A DNA stretch of 64,000 bases from Ulota crispa (GCA_963920765.1 OY987242.1:19306002-19370001); one strand, 5' to 3'. Counted from the first letter of the stretch, positions 12,519 to 24,521 are shown. Made by a program: numbers and translations. Notes: generated by a model not told the origin, from the sequence alone.

Positions 12519-13703
12519 TGACCCTATTAACTTGGAGGTCTTCAATATGGATGATGCAAAACATGCATAATGTTAACGACGTATTTTAGTTCGTTATAAA
12601 TCGGAGTTAACTAATATAAACTGCTTGAATATGTTTATTTTTTCTCAAACTGAAAACGGACAAAAACTATTTGACACGTGCTTCAATCCACAGACATATT
12701 AGTTAGCTATTACCAACATTCCACTAGGCCTAGCTAGACAATAAGAGACTATGCCAATTCCAATGAAGCTGTCATTTTCTGGACGAGTCCACAAAGAAAT
12801 GATCTCTTGCAGGCCTTGTCCAAGAAATCATAAGCACTTTGCCAAGCCACTCAAAAACTTTTCATTTAACGTGTAAGTGTTCAACTTCTTGCAAGAGAGT
12901 AGGATGTTTTCTTGTAAATTCCAGATTTGAGAGTCATATAGGTAAGACAATGCTTAACAAACATATGAAGTCCTAGTGGCATTAGCAGGGGCTAATCTTT
13001 CAGACGTTTGCTCCCACTTTAACCCCTCTTACACTGCACTTGAAAAATCCTAAGTGAACATTTTACACTAACTTTAGCCCCCAAAATGATTCACCTTGCC
13101 CAAGCTAAAGTGCATTAACTTGGGCTAATCCTTCCAAGGTTAGTCTCCAAATGAACTTAGCCCCAGAGTTAACGCACCGAGATCTCCCTGTGAGAGCTAC
13201 CGGTGCAAAGACTTTTGATCAGAAAAATATGACCCTCGTCTTCAGTTTTCACCAAATTAGCGACTCTTCAATTATTGCCTTTGCACTGCCAAGAAATAGA
13301 TACATGCATATCGAGCTTCAAAAGAAGTCTCACTGGGCCTCGGTGCAAATCTCAGTGCAAATGGTGCTTTAATTGAGGATGTGCTTCGACAAGGGACCAG
13401 TGGACCTCACACAAACCTTTGTGCTCTCTCTTTCCTACCAAGGACAGTCAAGTTTATGTTGCAAATCTCTATCTCGACTGGATTTCACCTCCCCTCCAGC
13501 AACACCAGAAAAATTGCTCATACACTAAACTACATAGCTCATTTAAAAACTAGAGGTTTACGCAATGATTTTCTATTTACAATTTAAATTCAAAACTTGT
13601 TTCAAATACGAAGAGATTTGTCAATTTCATTGATTTGACACTTATCAACTGACCTTTTTACCTTGATTGATAGTTGTTTTGTAATTTGGCCTGAACACTC
13701 TTA

Positions 13704-13960
13704 AACACTGTATTTGTTAATTTGGGAAAAACACTTTCTCAAAACAAATTTTGAGGACACCAAATATTGCATTAGTGAGAATATTTTGATGATTTAAAGT
13801 GAGTTTTATTGATAATTTCTTCAAGATATTTCATCATTGATATAAGGTCTTGTAGAAATCATCATAAAATTCACTCTAGATCACCTCAAAACTCTTAACA
13901 TAAAAAATTTCAAAAGTCCCAAAATCAGGATTTTTTTCCCAAATTCACGAATATAGCATT
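13704..13960. mobile_element. 4-bp-TSD MITE family, divergent copy 8
   Basis: The ends AACACTGTATTTGTTAATTT and ...CCCAAATTCACGAATATAGC resemble the family termini and the spacing (about 257 bp) is right. The interior is mostly unrelated, and its arms form an internal inverted repeat around TTTGATGATTTAAAGTGAGTT. No target duplication remains. Confidence 0.45.
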
Positions 13961-14293
13961 TCAGGTTCCAGCTTCACCCCAGAACTTTCACATAAATGTG
14001 AGATCAATGAACAATGATGATTATGAAATATGTTCGGGGGATTGCAAAGTCGACCTCCTTGTGAGCACTTCGTAATGCAGGTATCAAGTACACTCATTAA
14101 GTGATCAACAGAACTACATTTGAGAGCTGAAATCTATGGGTTCTTGCAAAAGCGGTTGCACTGAAATAAATATATGTGGAATGCAACAGAATGCTTAGGT
14201 CGGTGTAAGAGATGGCGGAACCTGGAGTCAGGTTGAGGGACGGGCACGGGGCTCTGCCTATTGATGCCAGATTGCCTGGCCACACAGGCCAAA

Positions 14294-14447
14294 CACTAGT
14301 AAAAAATCAGGTCCTAAATGATTAAGTGACAATGATTGCATTGACTACACAACAATTACAAAATGACTGTAAAATGATTGTAAAATGACTGTACAGCCAT
14401 GGTTTAGTCATTGTCACTTAGTCATTTAAGACTTGTTTTTTTAACTG
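14294..14447. mobile_element. Small CACTA-like MITE
   Basis: It starts CACTAGTAAAAAATCAGGTC and runs into an inverted arm, ATGATTAAGTGACAATGA against TCATTGTCACTTAGTCAT. The right end (GACTTGTTTTTTTAACTG) is a degraded inverse of the start. It is the same family as the cleaner element at 59770-59914. The centre is a run of TGACTGTAAAA repeats. Confidence 0.55.
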
Positions 14448-14515
14448 TTTTAAAACAGCCGGTTTGAAATGAATGTAAGGTAGTGTGCTATGGCTTGGCT
14501 TGCTTTTAGACAAAG

Positions 14516-14806
14516 CACTACAACAAAAATGGGCCATTTTTTATTAAGGATTTTGATTACAAAAAAGGCTCACATGATTAAGACTAATTGACTAGTCAAT
14601 ATGACCGCATGTAATCATAAACAATTTAATTAGTCATGAATAATTTAATTTATGACTACACGAACTTATAAATGATTTAATTTATGACTACAAGTAGTCA
14701 TAAATTAAACCACTTGACTGATACTAGACTAGTCAAATAGTCTTAGTCATTGCATTGTTTTGGTCGTCAAAATCCGTAATCAAAAATGGCCCTTTTTCTT
14801 GTAGTG
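14516..14806. mobile_element. CACTA-type MITE with AAG target duplication
   Basis: It starts CACTACAACAAAAATGGGCC and ends ...ATGGCCCTTTTTCTTGTAGTG, long inverted arms typical of plant CACTA (En/Spm) derivatives. AAG is duplicated at 14513-14515 and 14807-14809, the 3-bp footprint of this superfamily. The interior is foldback sequence (GACTAGTCAAT...) with no transposase. Confidence 0.85.
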
Positions 14807-15366
14807 AAGAAAAATGGATGCTAAATGGAACACAATTTTTTTCATATTTTTTGAAGCATTATTGAATTGTTCAAGAATTTCTTCAACATTTTTTGTAATA
14901 GACATCTATTCATGACTCTAGCTTGTCTCCCATAAACCGTCCCCTTGCAATTTGTGAAGAGATGAGGTGAAACTTAAGAGTATGATTGGCTCTTGTAATA
15001 GAATATACCTTTTCTTCTATGACTTGAAGGGGTCCATTCAAGGACCACTTCATATCCATTCTTGAGTTACCAAAGGGGCGCTTTATCCAAGAGGGTTGCA
15101 ATTAGAGCATTCTACCTTAGAAGTAATTTGTATTTTTGGAAAATTGGGGATAGTCACTTTTTCAAGATTACATCTATTGTTGTACTAAAAATATTGCCTC
15201 CACCATTCTATGGTAGGAGGTTGGAGATAATGGTTTGAGAACACACCACCGGTTTTTAGTAGACCAAAAAAAAGAATCTACTTTTATACAAAGAAGTATA
15301 TACAAGGTTCCACCCATTTTTTACAAAACATGGGTTTATTTAGGTATGGCATGTCCTAGAACCTAA

Positions 15367-15726
15367 GGCATGTTCACACCTGGTGTTAGAAGGGGTATTA
15401 AACACCATATTAGGTAAATTGGGTTAAGGGTACATTTTGGGACTTTTGCAAGTTTTATATGATCATGTACAACTAAGCTTAGCATTTTTTTTTTTGAACA
15501 CATGCCCTCACCTAAGAGGAGGAATTTGCGAGGGAAAAAATCTTAGTGGCTCAAATTAAATCTAATACCTTCAAATCTAGTTTTGGGTGACGTTCTCAGA
15601 TGTAGATGAAGTACAAAGTGGGACACCCTTTTTTCCCAATTTACCTAATATGGTGTTATTAGCAATATGAAGACATCAAATTTTCCTTTGCTACTACCCC
15701 TCTTAAGTCCAATTCTGAACATACCC
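15367..15726. mobile_element. Tourist-like MITE (copy 2), split by another MITE
   Basis: It begins GGCATGTTCACACCTGGTGT and ends ...AGTCCAATTCTGAACATACCC. TAA is duplicated at 15364-15366 and 15727-15729, the PIF/Harbinger footprint. Removing the nested 15401-15657 element and one ATTA leaves about 99 bp, close to copy 1 at 4097-4227. Confidence 0.75.
15401..15657 (+). mobile_element. 4-bp-TSD MITE family, copy 9 (nested)
   Basis: This is the cleanest copy of the family. AACACCATATTAGGTAAATT opens it and the exact inverse AATTTACCTAATATGGTGTT closes it. ATTA is duplicated exactly at 15397-15400 and 15658-15661. It sits inside the Tourist-like element 15367-15726, so it inserted later. Confidence 0.85.
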
Positions 15727-15729
15727 TAA

Positions 15730-17348
15730 TAAACTGTCAATTTGAACAATGGTTGTCAACAAAGTTCAGAAATTTGTATGAAGATAATTCACCATGCACT
15801 AAAGTAGCATCCAACATGACCATCTATTGTTGACATGAACAATACTTGTCAACCATATGAGTAGATGTATTACATGATAGGGTAATTTGTACCATGGCAC
15901 TAAAGTTCATGAATAAGTAGTAGAAGTGGGATTACAAGAACGAAGTCACAAAGTCAAAGCTTGGTTCTAGCAGCCCAAGTGGTAGCTAGTCTTAACAATT
16001 TGAGACTCACATCTTTTGAATTTAGATATTAGAAAAAAGGAATTTGGTAGTAGTTTGTCTAAATTTACCTCAAAACCAATATTTGTAATGTAAACATTAT
16101 TTTGGAGGGAAGATACACATTGTTTCTTCAACTAGCACTTGCTTGTGTTGCAAGTGTTGCAAGTGTTGCCACTATTGTAAAAGGGGTTTCTTCTTTTTTT
16201 ACAAGAAAGCCTTATCTTATTTATCCTCATTAGAAAATATGATAGGATGCATAGTGGGTTGTCAAATAGCACCACGAGAACCAAACTTGTTAGTCCAAGT
16301 GTGCACAGGAAAATAAAGGCCCCAATTTTGAGGTTCAATTTACAATTATTCCAAACAAAAAATCTACTCTTTTTGTACCATGAAAAAAAGGACAAAGATA
16401 GTTTTAGAATTGTCACTAGGTGACTAGGAGCAATGTTAGCATATTGTAATGAATCTTGCTCAACAATATCTTAAATTCATTTGTCTCGGCTAATAACACT
16501 TAGCGCAAATGAACCTTAACATTATACAGATCCAAAAAAATTCAATGTTTTTTTATGGTTTTGCATATATATATTTGTGCATCTTTGTGCAGACATATTG
16601 TTTGCTTCAATTCAATAAAAGAAGGTTGTTGCTATAAAGATGCAAACAACACTTCGAATAGCTAAGATAGCTAAAAACAAAATCCAATGAGCATAATATT
16701 CATTATCAAAACTTGTCTTCATATGTTCCATCACATTTAATTCCTTCCAAATTCCCAATAGGAAAAAGAATCGTCAAGCATATTCAATTATTAGATTCAA
16801 ACTTTACCATACATCACATAATCATAAGTTACTATTCGTGCATGCTACTTTTTGATGCCAACGTTCTTATCTGATACTGAACCCTCAAGCTCCGACATTT
16901 CACTTAAGCTAGTTCGACAAATTATAAGAAGGGCATCTTTTCAATCCAGATTTCAGATCCGTCTCTCCTTGCCGTTACATCAAATACAAAAGCCCCAGGG
17001 AGGCTTCAGGGCACTTTTGGGTTCGTTCACAGCATCGTTCTCTGAACCAACACTGATTCCACAGTCCTTTCTATAAAGGGTAGGAGAACAATGGAAATTT
17101 TTCGAACTAGCTACTCATTATGAAATCGCAAATGCTCTACTTGAACGAAGTTGCAAAGAATAGACAATATCCCTCAACAGCTGCCTAAAAGGAGGTTGCA
17201 AGCAAGCAAAGAAAACTGCATGACAGACCGGTTGTACATAACACAGGCTCGCTCTTGCAGCGGACAAAATGCTTCTAAAACCTTGGGTTTCTATCAAAAA
17301 CTTCTCGGATTCTGCAGTTCCTGTACTGAACAAAAGAAATCTCACAGA
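15730..17348. other. Gene-free stretch downstream of the MCMBP gene
   Basis: No gene is recognised. A short 9-12-bp tandem (CAAGTGTTG) occurs at 16146-16168. The last few hundred bases are more mixed in composition and may include the 3' untranslated region of the minus-strand MCMBP gene that ends at 17349. Confidence 0.4.
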
Positions 17349-20300
17349 TCAGACGCCGCAGCGCAATCGCTCTGCACATCGGTGCTCTAAGTCACGGACC
17401 ATACGCCAGCGTTCCGGTTTGAGAGCCGGTTCCATAAAACTGACAGCCACCAACCTCGCCATTGTCAGCCACCTGCAATCGTAGCCAATGCCATAAAATC
17501 AGAAAAAAAATACAAGACAGGAGCTCTTTCCAAGACTGTTACGTTACACTGTGGAACCGACGGCTTTGTAATCACAGATTTTCAAGTACTTCTAAGTAAT
17601 GCCTTTACCTGTGAAAAGTCTCAGGACCTAGTGTTCGGTCTTGTTGCCGAGCAGTCACAAGATCATTCTCCACAGTCTGCATGCATGCATGACAACATCA
17701 TGAGGACAACATCAAAAGGCAACATTGTGCTTTAGCAAAGCTACCACAACGCGAACTTCAGAGCTTTACAGCAACTTGCCTGTTGCATAGATTCATCTAG
17801 CGAGTGCTGCATATCTCGAGCCTTCGTAATATAGTGACGCCACCTAGTAAGATCTGAATGGGATACACTAACTGCGCCATGGCTAGCAGTGGGTTTAAGG
17901 GGAAGAACAACATCTGTCGGTAGAATCCGGGATTTTGCCTGCAGGATATGGACAGGAAATTAAGAATTACTGCACCCTTGCTCATCGAGAAGTAGCTGCA
18001 TGCGCAAGCAGAATAATATCCAACTTACCTGAGGTAATTATCGAGAAATTATGCTAGTTACCTGAGAGACAACCAAGACAGGTACATCTGCTGGCATCTC
18101 CATTTTGTAGAACTGGAAATCGTACTCGACCTGGACAAACAACAGCAGCCACAAGTGAATTTTCTCAGGGCAAACTCGGAATACTGTAGAGACATGTTGA
18201 GAAACAGACAAGATACAAATCTCAAAAGATATCCTACTACGTTTACAACGTTGTTGCTGTTGAACTAACAGGACCTTAATTCATCATTACCATAATTTCA
18301 AATTAGCATCCCGTTGTTAGAGACTAACTTAATGCGAGGGACACAAACATCACATTAAAGTTGAGTTAAAAGACCATTTGCATTACTCTAGCATTATCTA
18401 AAGACAAAATTAATCTAATGCCAATTAACTAGACATGAAAACTTTGTAAATCTAGTGCACGATCTTTTGTAATGTAGGTTTATCGTCGCAAAGGGTGGTT
18501 CCAACCCGCAGAATATCAGCAAAATAAAGGCACTGAAATACAAATCATTCCTGGAGGGATAGCGTCATATTCCCAACACAAAACGGAGTAGCAAGGAAGA
18601 GTTCTCACTTTCTGCCACTCCAGCAAATGCTTCAGTACTTCCAAATTTTGTACACCAACGGTGCCAAGAGTTCCAGCTTGCAAGGCAGTCTCATCCAAAG
18701 TCAAGTGCGTCCCGTCCGCGAGTTGTATTGCGCCTGTCACAAGCCTGCGGTGTTCCAAAGCGAATACTAAAAAATGAGCACACAAGTGTACAGGTATACA
18801 ATTACAAGCCATACCGAGATTGCACCTTCAAACAGCTGGAACACTAAAGAGGCGAGATCAAGTGGGCATTTGACCAGCTCAAACAATGATAATGAAGGAG
18901 TGTCTATCCCAAGATCTCCATCAACTCAACGCTGGGACAAAAACAAGCGACCAAATTTTTTGAAACCAGAATCACCTGTTGGTCTCGTAGTCTTTCCGAG
19001 GTGCAATGGGGGCCTTGTTTAAAGTTTCCAGAGAGAGTAGCATCAAGTGCGAGCGAGGCATCAACTTAGAGACGGCATTCGCAGCAGCTGTTGCCACTGG
19101 AGATGGAGCACCATCAGATCCAGGGTTGCAACCAGTGAGATTGAGTGACAGCTTGCCCAATGCCATGGAATCCACCCGCGCGTGCACCTAGAAATTTGAA
19201 GGCAAGGAAAAAAATTGTCAGAAAATCCAGCAGTGCTGCAAGCCAAAACATTCGATTTGCAATCGTTGTTTGGCGTGAGAGAGACCCGAGGTTGCATGTA
19301 CCTGCAATCTCAGGATGTAACCCGCCAACCTACACATTAAGAATAATTGCATCATTACCTGAGATAAGAGATGTAGTAGCAAGTACTCAGCAGCAAGAGC
19401 GTCTCCACCAAGTGAGAAGGTGAGGTAATCCAAAAGAGATTGCCTGGTGTCTACCACGTCTGATGGCCAAGCCTGAGCAAACCGTGCAACCTCATAATCA
19501 GACAGATTCTCTTCAAAAGTGTTACACGTCTCACATTGATAACGATAATCCACATTCATCCAGATGAACGGACCATTCTCAGCAACCACTTTACGTTAGA
19601 GCAGGAAAAAAATTAAAATGAAACGATTCATAATCACAAACTACTCCTTGGACGATGTTGGGGGCTTACTGTCGAAGTATCCCCAAGAGCTAGGGAAATT
19701 GATTCTGAAGAGCAGATCTTTCTCAATGTAATGCATTGGAAACGTGGAACCTGCAAAAGAACGCATTTAGAAGATGTTTGGTACCAGGATCTGGGGTAAC
19801 TAAACAAACCAAAAAACAAAATAAAAAACCTATTCCAAAATATGCCAGCACAAAACTGAGTACCACTTGTTTAAAACAGTAGCCTAACCTTACTAGCTGG
19901 GAGGCGTAGGGAAACATTGCCCTCCAAGAACGCAGATCCAACAACATCCATGTCGTCATTCCCTACTCCATTTCCATAGAAACTTGGGGTAGACAACTCG
20001 GGATCGAAGGTGAGAATTCCAAAAATCTCCACGACGTCGTTGAGTTTCAGGTCTGCATCTTGACCATCATACACCTTCCAAAACACTGAACACATAAGAC
20101 CGCCATCCTAGCAAAATGGTATGAAATTCCTGAAGCTAGTTTGAATAGTGGAGAGTGAACAACACAGCTATTTAACAAAACGAAATTTATGAACATAAGT
20201 ACAGTTTGTCATTTTACCTTAACCAAGCAGGGCACACGTTTCTTTCCTTCTGCTGAAGCAAGTGGCATGTTAAGATCAAGGTCGGGTGCTGCTGAAGGAA

Positions 20301-22709
20301 CACTTTGTGATGTCGACACCACTTCATCTCCTCTCTGATTACTCTCCAAACCACACCACATCAATAATTTTTGTGACCAAACCAACAGCAGCTCTATACT
20401 ACATTGACGCAGATTTCAACGGCAAGAATAAGCACGACAACATATAGCCAACAAATTTTCTTAGGGCCACTATAGATTGCGCACTTCAAAGCAAGAGACG
20501 AGGAGTAATCCTACGCAATGATTAGTGCAAAAATTATTTATTTTCTGACTCACCTTGTTCTGTTCAAGTTCAAGTTACACGAGTTCACATAAGAAGAATG
20601 AGCATGAAGAGGTGGGAACCATGGGCATATTAAAAATACTTGAGATGAAAAGATTTTAAGCTATATCTTTGAGCTGGAGTGGACACTTGATACCTCAAAT
20701 GCATCAAAGGTGACATGATGCAATGGATTGCTTTAAGGTTGTTATCTCATCCCCACTACACATGAAGTTTGTTTAAACCTCGAGAATGTTATCTCAGGCT
20801 TATTGCTTTGACCTGTGCAATCTAAAGTGACCTTTAGATTAGGGTAAATAACTTCTAAATAGCATCAAGGAATTTAAAGGTGTGAAGATTTGTAATTAAT
20901 AGAACACAAGAAAAGCAGCTGATGTACCAGACGCTTGGTGTCGCTGGCATCATCAGCAGACTGCGCATCTGCCTCCATGGCCTGCAAATGACACAAAACA
21001 AATCACTAGTAACTAAAATACCCTTCACAACATGTTGCTGTTCATAAAATACAGATTATCGGGTTAAATTTTTTGCCGCACCTCATCAAATTCTCCCTCG
21101 TTTGAAGATTCACGTGGCCGCTTCTCTCCCTGCGACATAGTTGACATGCTCGGTGCCCCAGACGATACCGTAGCATGTGACTCCTGCATCCAAGAATTCT
21201 CTCCGGGGATCTGCCCACCGTCCCCCACATGGTCCTAATTATTAGAAAATTCACTACCATTCAGAGGAAACGGGAGTAGTACGTAGAATCCACCATGCAC
21301 ACTCAGCATTCTATAGGATATAAAAGGAGACAATTTCTATCCGAATTATAGAGGACCCCTACCGAATATATAAAGATTAGAGGATCAATCCCTAAGGTGC
21401 TTTTTCAGTTGATTAAACCATAACCGGGGCAACCTATGCAACTATTCTGGCCTTATCACAAAGCCTAATTGCTTCATTTTGTAGGGTTCTGTGATATGAG
21501 TTTGTGAGTTATGAAGGTCCATGACGAGCACCCTGCATTCAGGATTGGGGTCATATGCAGGGCCTTCCAAACAATCGGAGGTACAGGAAAAAACCCAACG
21601 ATATGCTGGATTCTCTCTTCCAGATCCCTCCATAGAATAGTACAAATGTGGGAAACACGATTCTGACGAAGCGCAATAAAACAAACTTATCTCCGTATGC
21701 TGCACAGTGAAAAGCTGCACAGCAGAAGTAGCAAAACATACACAAAGGAATGGTGAGCATACCGGCACACAGTAAAGAAGACGCCGGTCCCACATTTGAG
21801 GTTCAGCCTCGGGTCCAGAAGGCACGTCCGCAGTATCCATGTACTTGCTTGTGTGCCATACTCCTTGATCCTGCAAAATTCGGATGCTTAACATAACTGA
21901 GTTCTCCAAACTTCGAAAACCACAACATGACTCATCAAAAATAGTCACGGAAGAAATATTAACCACTGGATGCAGGATTTTAGGGTTTAGGCAGCATGTG
22001 CTTGCCTTGAATGCCCCAATGAAATATTCAACGTCAAACATGTCTTGCACCATGCCACGGAATCGGACTAGCGAGTTCACAGGAATGGCATCCAGCGGCC
22101 TCGAATTAATTTCAGGGACCTGCACACACAACATCCATGTTCACATCATCCAGAATCATCCAAAATCATCAAGAATCAAGGGACTCGAAACAGGGACGAG
22201 ATCATCACCCAATCGGTGTCATGCCAAGACACGGCATTCTTAAATGGCCTACAGGTAATCCCTTTGAAGAGCCTTGATTGCACGCAACGATGCGTACTTC
22301 ACACGAAGATGTATAATTTGCTGGCGAGCGGGTTCCAGACCTTGAGGAGGGCGGTGTTGAAAGAGAGAATGTGGGTGAACAAAAAGGAGCAATCACAATA
22401 TTCGGTAGAATGTGAACTTCGAGGACATGTGAGGAATTTTTCAAACTGAACAGCAATCAACAAGAGAGCTAGTCACCGAGAAAATGATGCACAGCTGACT
22501 TGCTGTTGCGTTCAACCAGGAGACGATTTCAAAACTAGTACCTGGACGTGGCCGTTTTCGGCAAAGAGAGACTGATGAAAGAGCTGTTGGACGCCCCAAT
22601 CCGAGCGAGTCAAGTCCTTGGCGGAGGCGGCATGTTTGCAGGATTTTTCGAAGAGCAGGCGCACCGCACCCAGGGGGTTGCCATACAAGTCCATGTGCGG
22701 CCCCCCCAT
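17349..22709 (-). CDS. ETG1: MCM-binding protein (MCMBP / ETG1-like), 15 exons
   Basis: MCMBP proteins bind the MCM2-7 helicase in the nucleus, help unload it after replication, and in Arabidopsis support sister-chromatid cohesion. Exons (5' to 3'): 22709-22542, 22119-22006, 21870-21763, 21210-21082, 20981-20928, 20334-20218, 20074-19889, 19750-19670, 19577-19359, 19187-18976, 18744-18609, 18130-18062, 17938-17780, 17676-17609, 17472-17349. They sum to 1944 bp, 647 residues, in frame. Family landmarks are the start MGGPHMDLYGNPLGAVRLLF, LVRFRGMVQDMFDVEY, WDRRLLYCVP, DLKLNDVVEIFGILTFDP, HARVDSMALGKLSLNL, LADGTHLTLDETAL and EYDFQFYKMEMPADV. The length is close to human MCMBP (about 640) and longer than Arabidopsis ETG1. 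Introns 2 and 13 have GC donors (AAG|GCAAGC, CAG|GCAAGT). The acceptors of exons 7 and 9 were chosen by phase and homology, as other AGs lie nearby. No break is seen. Confidence 0.93.
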
Positions 22710-22897
22710 TGTGTATTCTGATCCACCCCCAGCCAAGCGATCTCACGTAGCAGCACCTCGGAGAATTCTGCAACGGACCTGTCTCCCACCTAAAATGCAC
22801 AAACCCGCAGAGCTCTAATTCCGGATGCTTGCGAGTGCGAGGAGACACAGGGACACTCCCAAACAGACAACGAAGGATGGAAGCTAGCGCTGGTAAT

Positions 22898-22919
22898 GGC
22901 GGGAGGCCTCTTTCCCGCC
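22898..22919. promoter_or_regulatory. Inverted pair of E2F-type sites
   Basis: TTTCCCGCC at 22911-22919 is the canonical E2F/DP site. GGCGGGA at 22898-22904 is a second core in the opposite orientation, six bases away. They lie about 190-210 bp upstream of the minus-strand MCMBP start codon. The Arabidopsis homologue was named E2F TARGET GENE 1, so S-phase control is a natural reading. Binding is inferred. Confidence 0.7.
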
Positions 22920-22994
22920 ACATCCGACGTGGCAGCTCGCGACGTCAGCCTGACGTGGACGACACCTCTTAGCAGAACGTTTTTGGCTACAAGC

Positions 22995-23300
22995 ACTACA
23001 TAGTACATAAGGTAGGCGCACCCATAAGCGTGGAAATAAGGGACTTAGAGTAGGTAAAAGAATTGACTAACTTTGAAAAAAATACTGTAAGTTAGGAAGT
23101 GGAAATCAAAAATATTGGCATCAATTTCAAGTTTCCAATTGCAAGTATTTGTTTACAAAGATTTTTCAAAGTCCAAAATCACTGAAATTGTAAGAACCAT
23201 GTGTAAGAGATGCTAAAAACAAGGCTTGTTGGTTCTTAAATAGTGAGATGAGTACTCAAAACCATCATGGAGTCACCCACAACCATCACTTTATCACCCA
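22995..23300 (+). repeat. Dispersed repeat R1, copy 1
   Basis: The sequence from GTAGGCGCACCCATAAGCGT through GGTTCTTAAATAGTGAGATG and CCCACAACCATCACTTTATC recurs inverted at about 39455-39775 and directly at about 45145-45445. It begins just upstream of the MCMBP promoter. It has no coding capacity or obvious terminal inverted repeat. Confidence 0.7.
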
Positions 23301-23346
23301 TAAATATCACTTAGGTATCCATAACCACCTTGACTTTGTCAGTGAT

Positions 23347-23426
23347 GCCCATAGGGACGTCACGCCCATGGGGATGCCACGCCCATGGGGATGCCACGCC
23401 CATGGGGATGCCACGCCCATGGGTGC
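23347..23426. repeat. 17-bp tandem repeat, about 4 copies
   Basis: The unit CCCATGGGGATGCCACG repeats about four times with near-perfect identity, the first unit being diverged. It is much more GC-rich than its surroundings, and each unit carries an NcoI-type CCATGG palindrome. It lies at the edge of repeat R1 copy 1. Confidence 0.85.
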
Positions 23427-23749
23427 GGATACCTTACATCACCATATTAACCGCGTAGATTTTTTCTTGAGGTTTTGCATGCATTTTATTACATCTCTTT
23501 ATAAACATAGAGCTTCTTTGAAGATTTTTTTTTGTAAGAGTCAATAACCCCTTTTCACGAATGTGAATTTATTTGGACAAAATATCACCTTCGAGCACTC
23601 TATTATCAATTAAAGAATGGGGTTTAAGATGCTAAGAAAACAAATCCTTAGAGGTCAGTTAGTTTTAACCCTTGAACAACCACAAGGACAAAAATTGTTC
23701 GTTGAAAATGTGAAAAAATACAGTGGATCGCAACCTAGCCCATGGGGAC

Positions 23750-24205
23750 TTGCCTGGCCCTTAAGGGTTAAGAACAAAATATGCTTTGGTCAACATCAAG
23801 TGGGGGTTTTAACCCTTAAAGGACCGCTAGGTAGCCGTGGCTTGTCCACATTGTAGCTTCAATAGTATTTCTATTGTAACTTCAACAATGTTTTGGTTGA
23901 TGAGCACCAATAGTATTGCTTCTAAAAGTTTCAGAAGTCAAGAGTGCATGCTGACCTCATGAAAATTGCAATAAAGGCAATTTGGGACCCAACATTGTGA
24001 TTTTAAATTTTCTCACAATTTAAGTTACCTAAAAGTATGAGTATATTTGATAAGATTGATATTTGCCTTCTATGATGGATCATGTGTTTACGGTCACTTT
24101 GGAAAAAAAATAGATGAAAAACAACTTTTTTTTGTTGTACATATTGTTTTTCAGAGCCAAAGGACAAAAATCGTCCTCATGGGCGTTTAGGGGTTAAAGT
24201 ATTCG
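23750..24205 (+). repeat. Dispersed repeat, mate inverted at 47855-48215
   Basis: Bounded by TTAACCCTTAAAGG-like sequence on the left and TTTAGGGGTTAA on the right. Blocks such as CTTCTAAAAGTTTCAGAAGT, CATGAAAATTGCAA and CCTTCTATGATGGATCATGT recur in reverse near 47.86-48.2 kb. It probably belongs to the TTAACCCCTAAA-ended repeat group. Confidence 0.5.
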
Positions 24206-24521
24206 TTTTTTACCACTTTTGTCAAGGAAAGTGTGATTGTCCTCAATATATAAAGTTGACGTTTTATGGGTGTTACATGGTAGTGAGGTGTTATTCTTTC
24301 AATAAGTACAAAGAAACTATTTTTGTGACTAAAGTGTGTATATTTTATTACTTGACTTATAGTTTGAAATGAGAACAAACATGTCATAGATGTTGAAAGT
24401 AATGAGCATATACTTTAATAATTTGATTTAGAGAAGTTAGATTGATTATGAATAAAATACAAGCACATCATCAGAAAAATTTCAATTTTCTCATGGCTTA
24501 TCTTTGAGAATATTTAACTCT

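Noticed and set aside
20075..20116. Longer exon 7 of MCMBP starting at GCTAG (adds DGGLMCSVFWK)
   Set aside because: The acceptor at 20075-20076 gives CLVK-VYD, matching the family directly; the longer form would insert unmatched residues. It could still be a minor isoform.
21442..22134. 230-codon minus-strand open frame as a single exon
   Set aside because: It merges exon 2 of MCMBP with intron sequence. Homology and splice sites define shorter exons (22119-22006, 21870-21763).
23248..23547. His/Pro/Met-rich 99-codon open frame
   Set aside because: It reads through dispersed repeat R1 and the 17-bp tandem; the composition follows the repeat.
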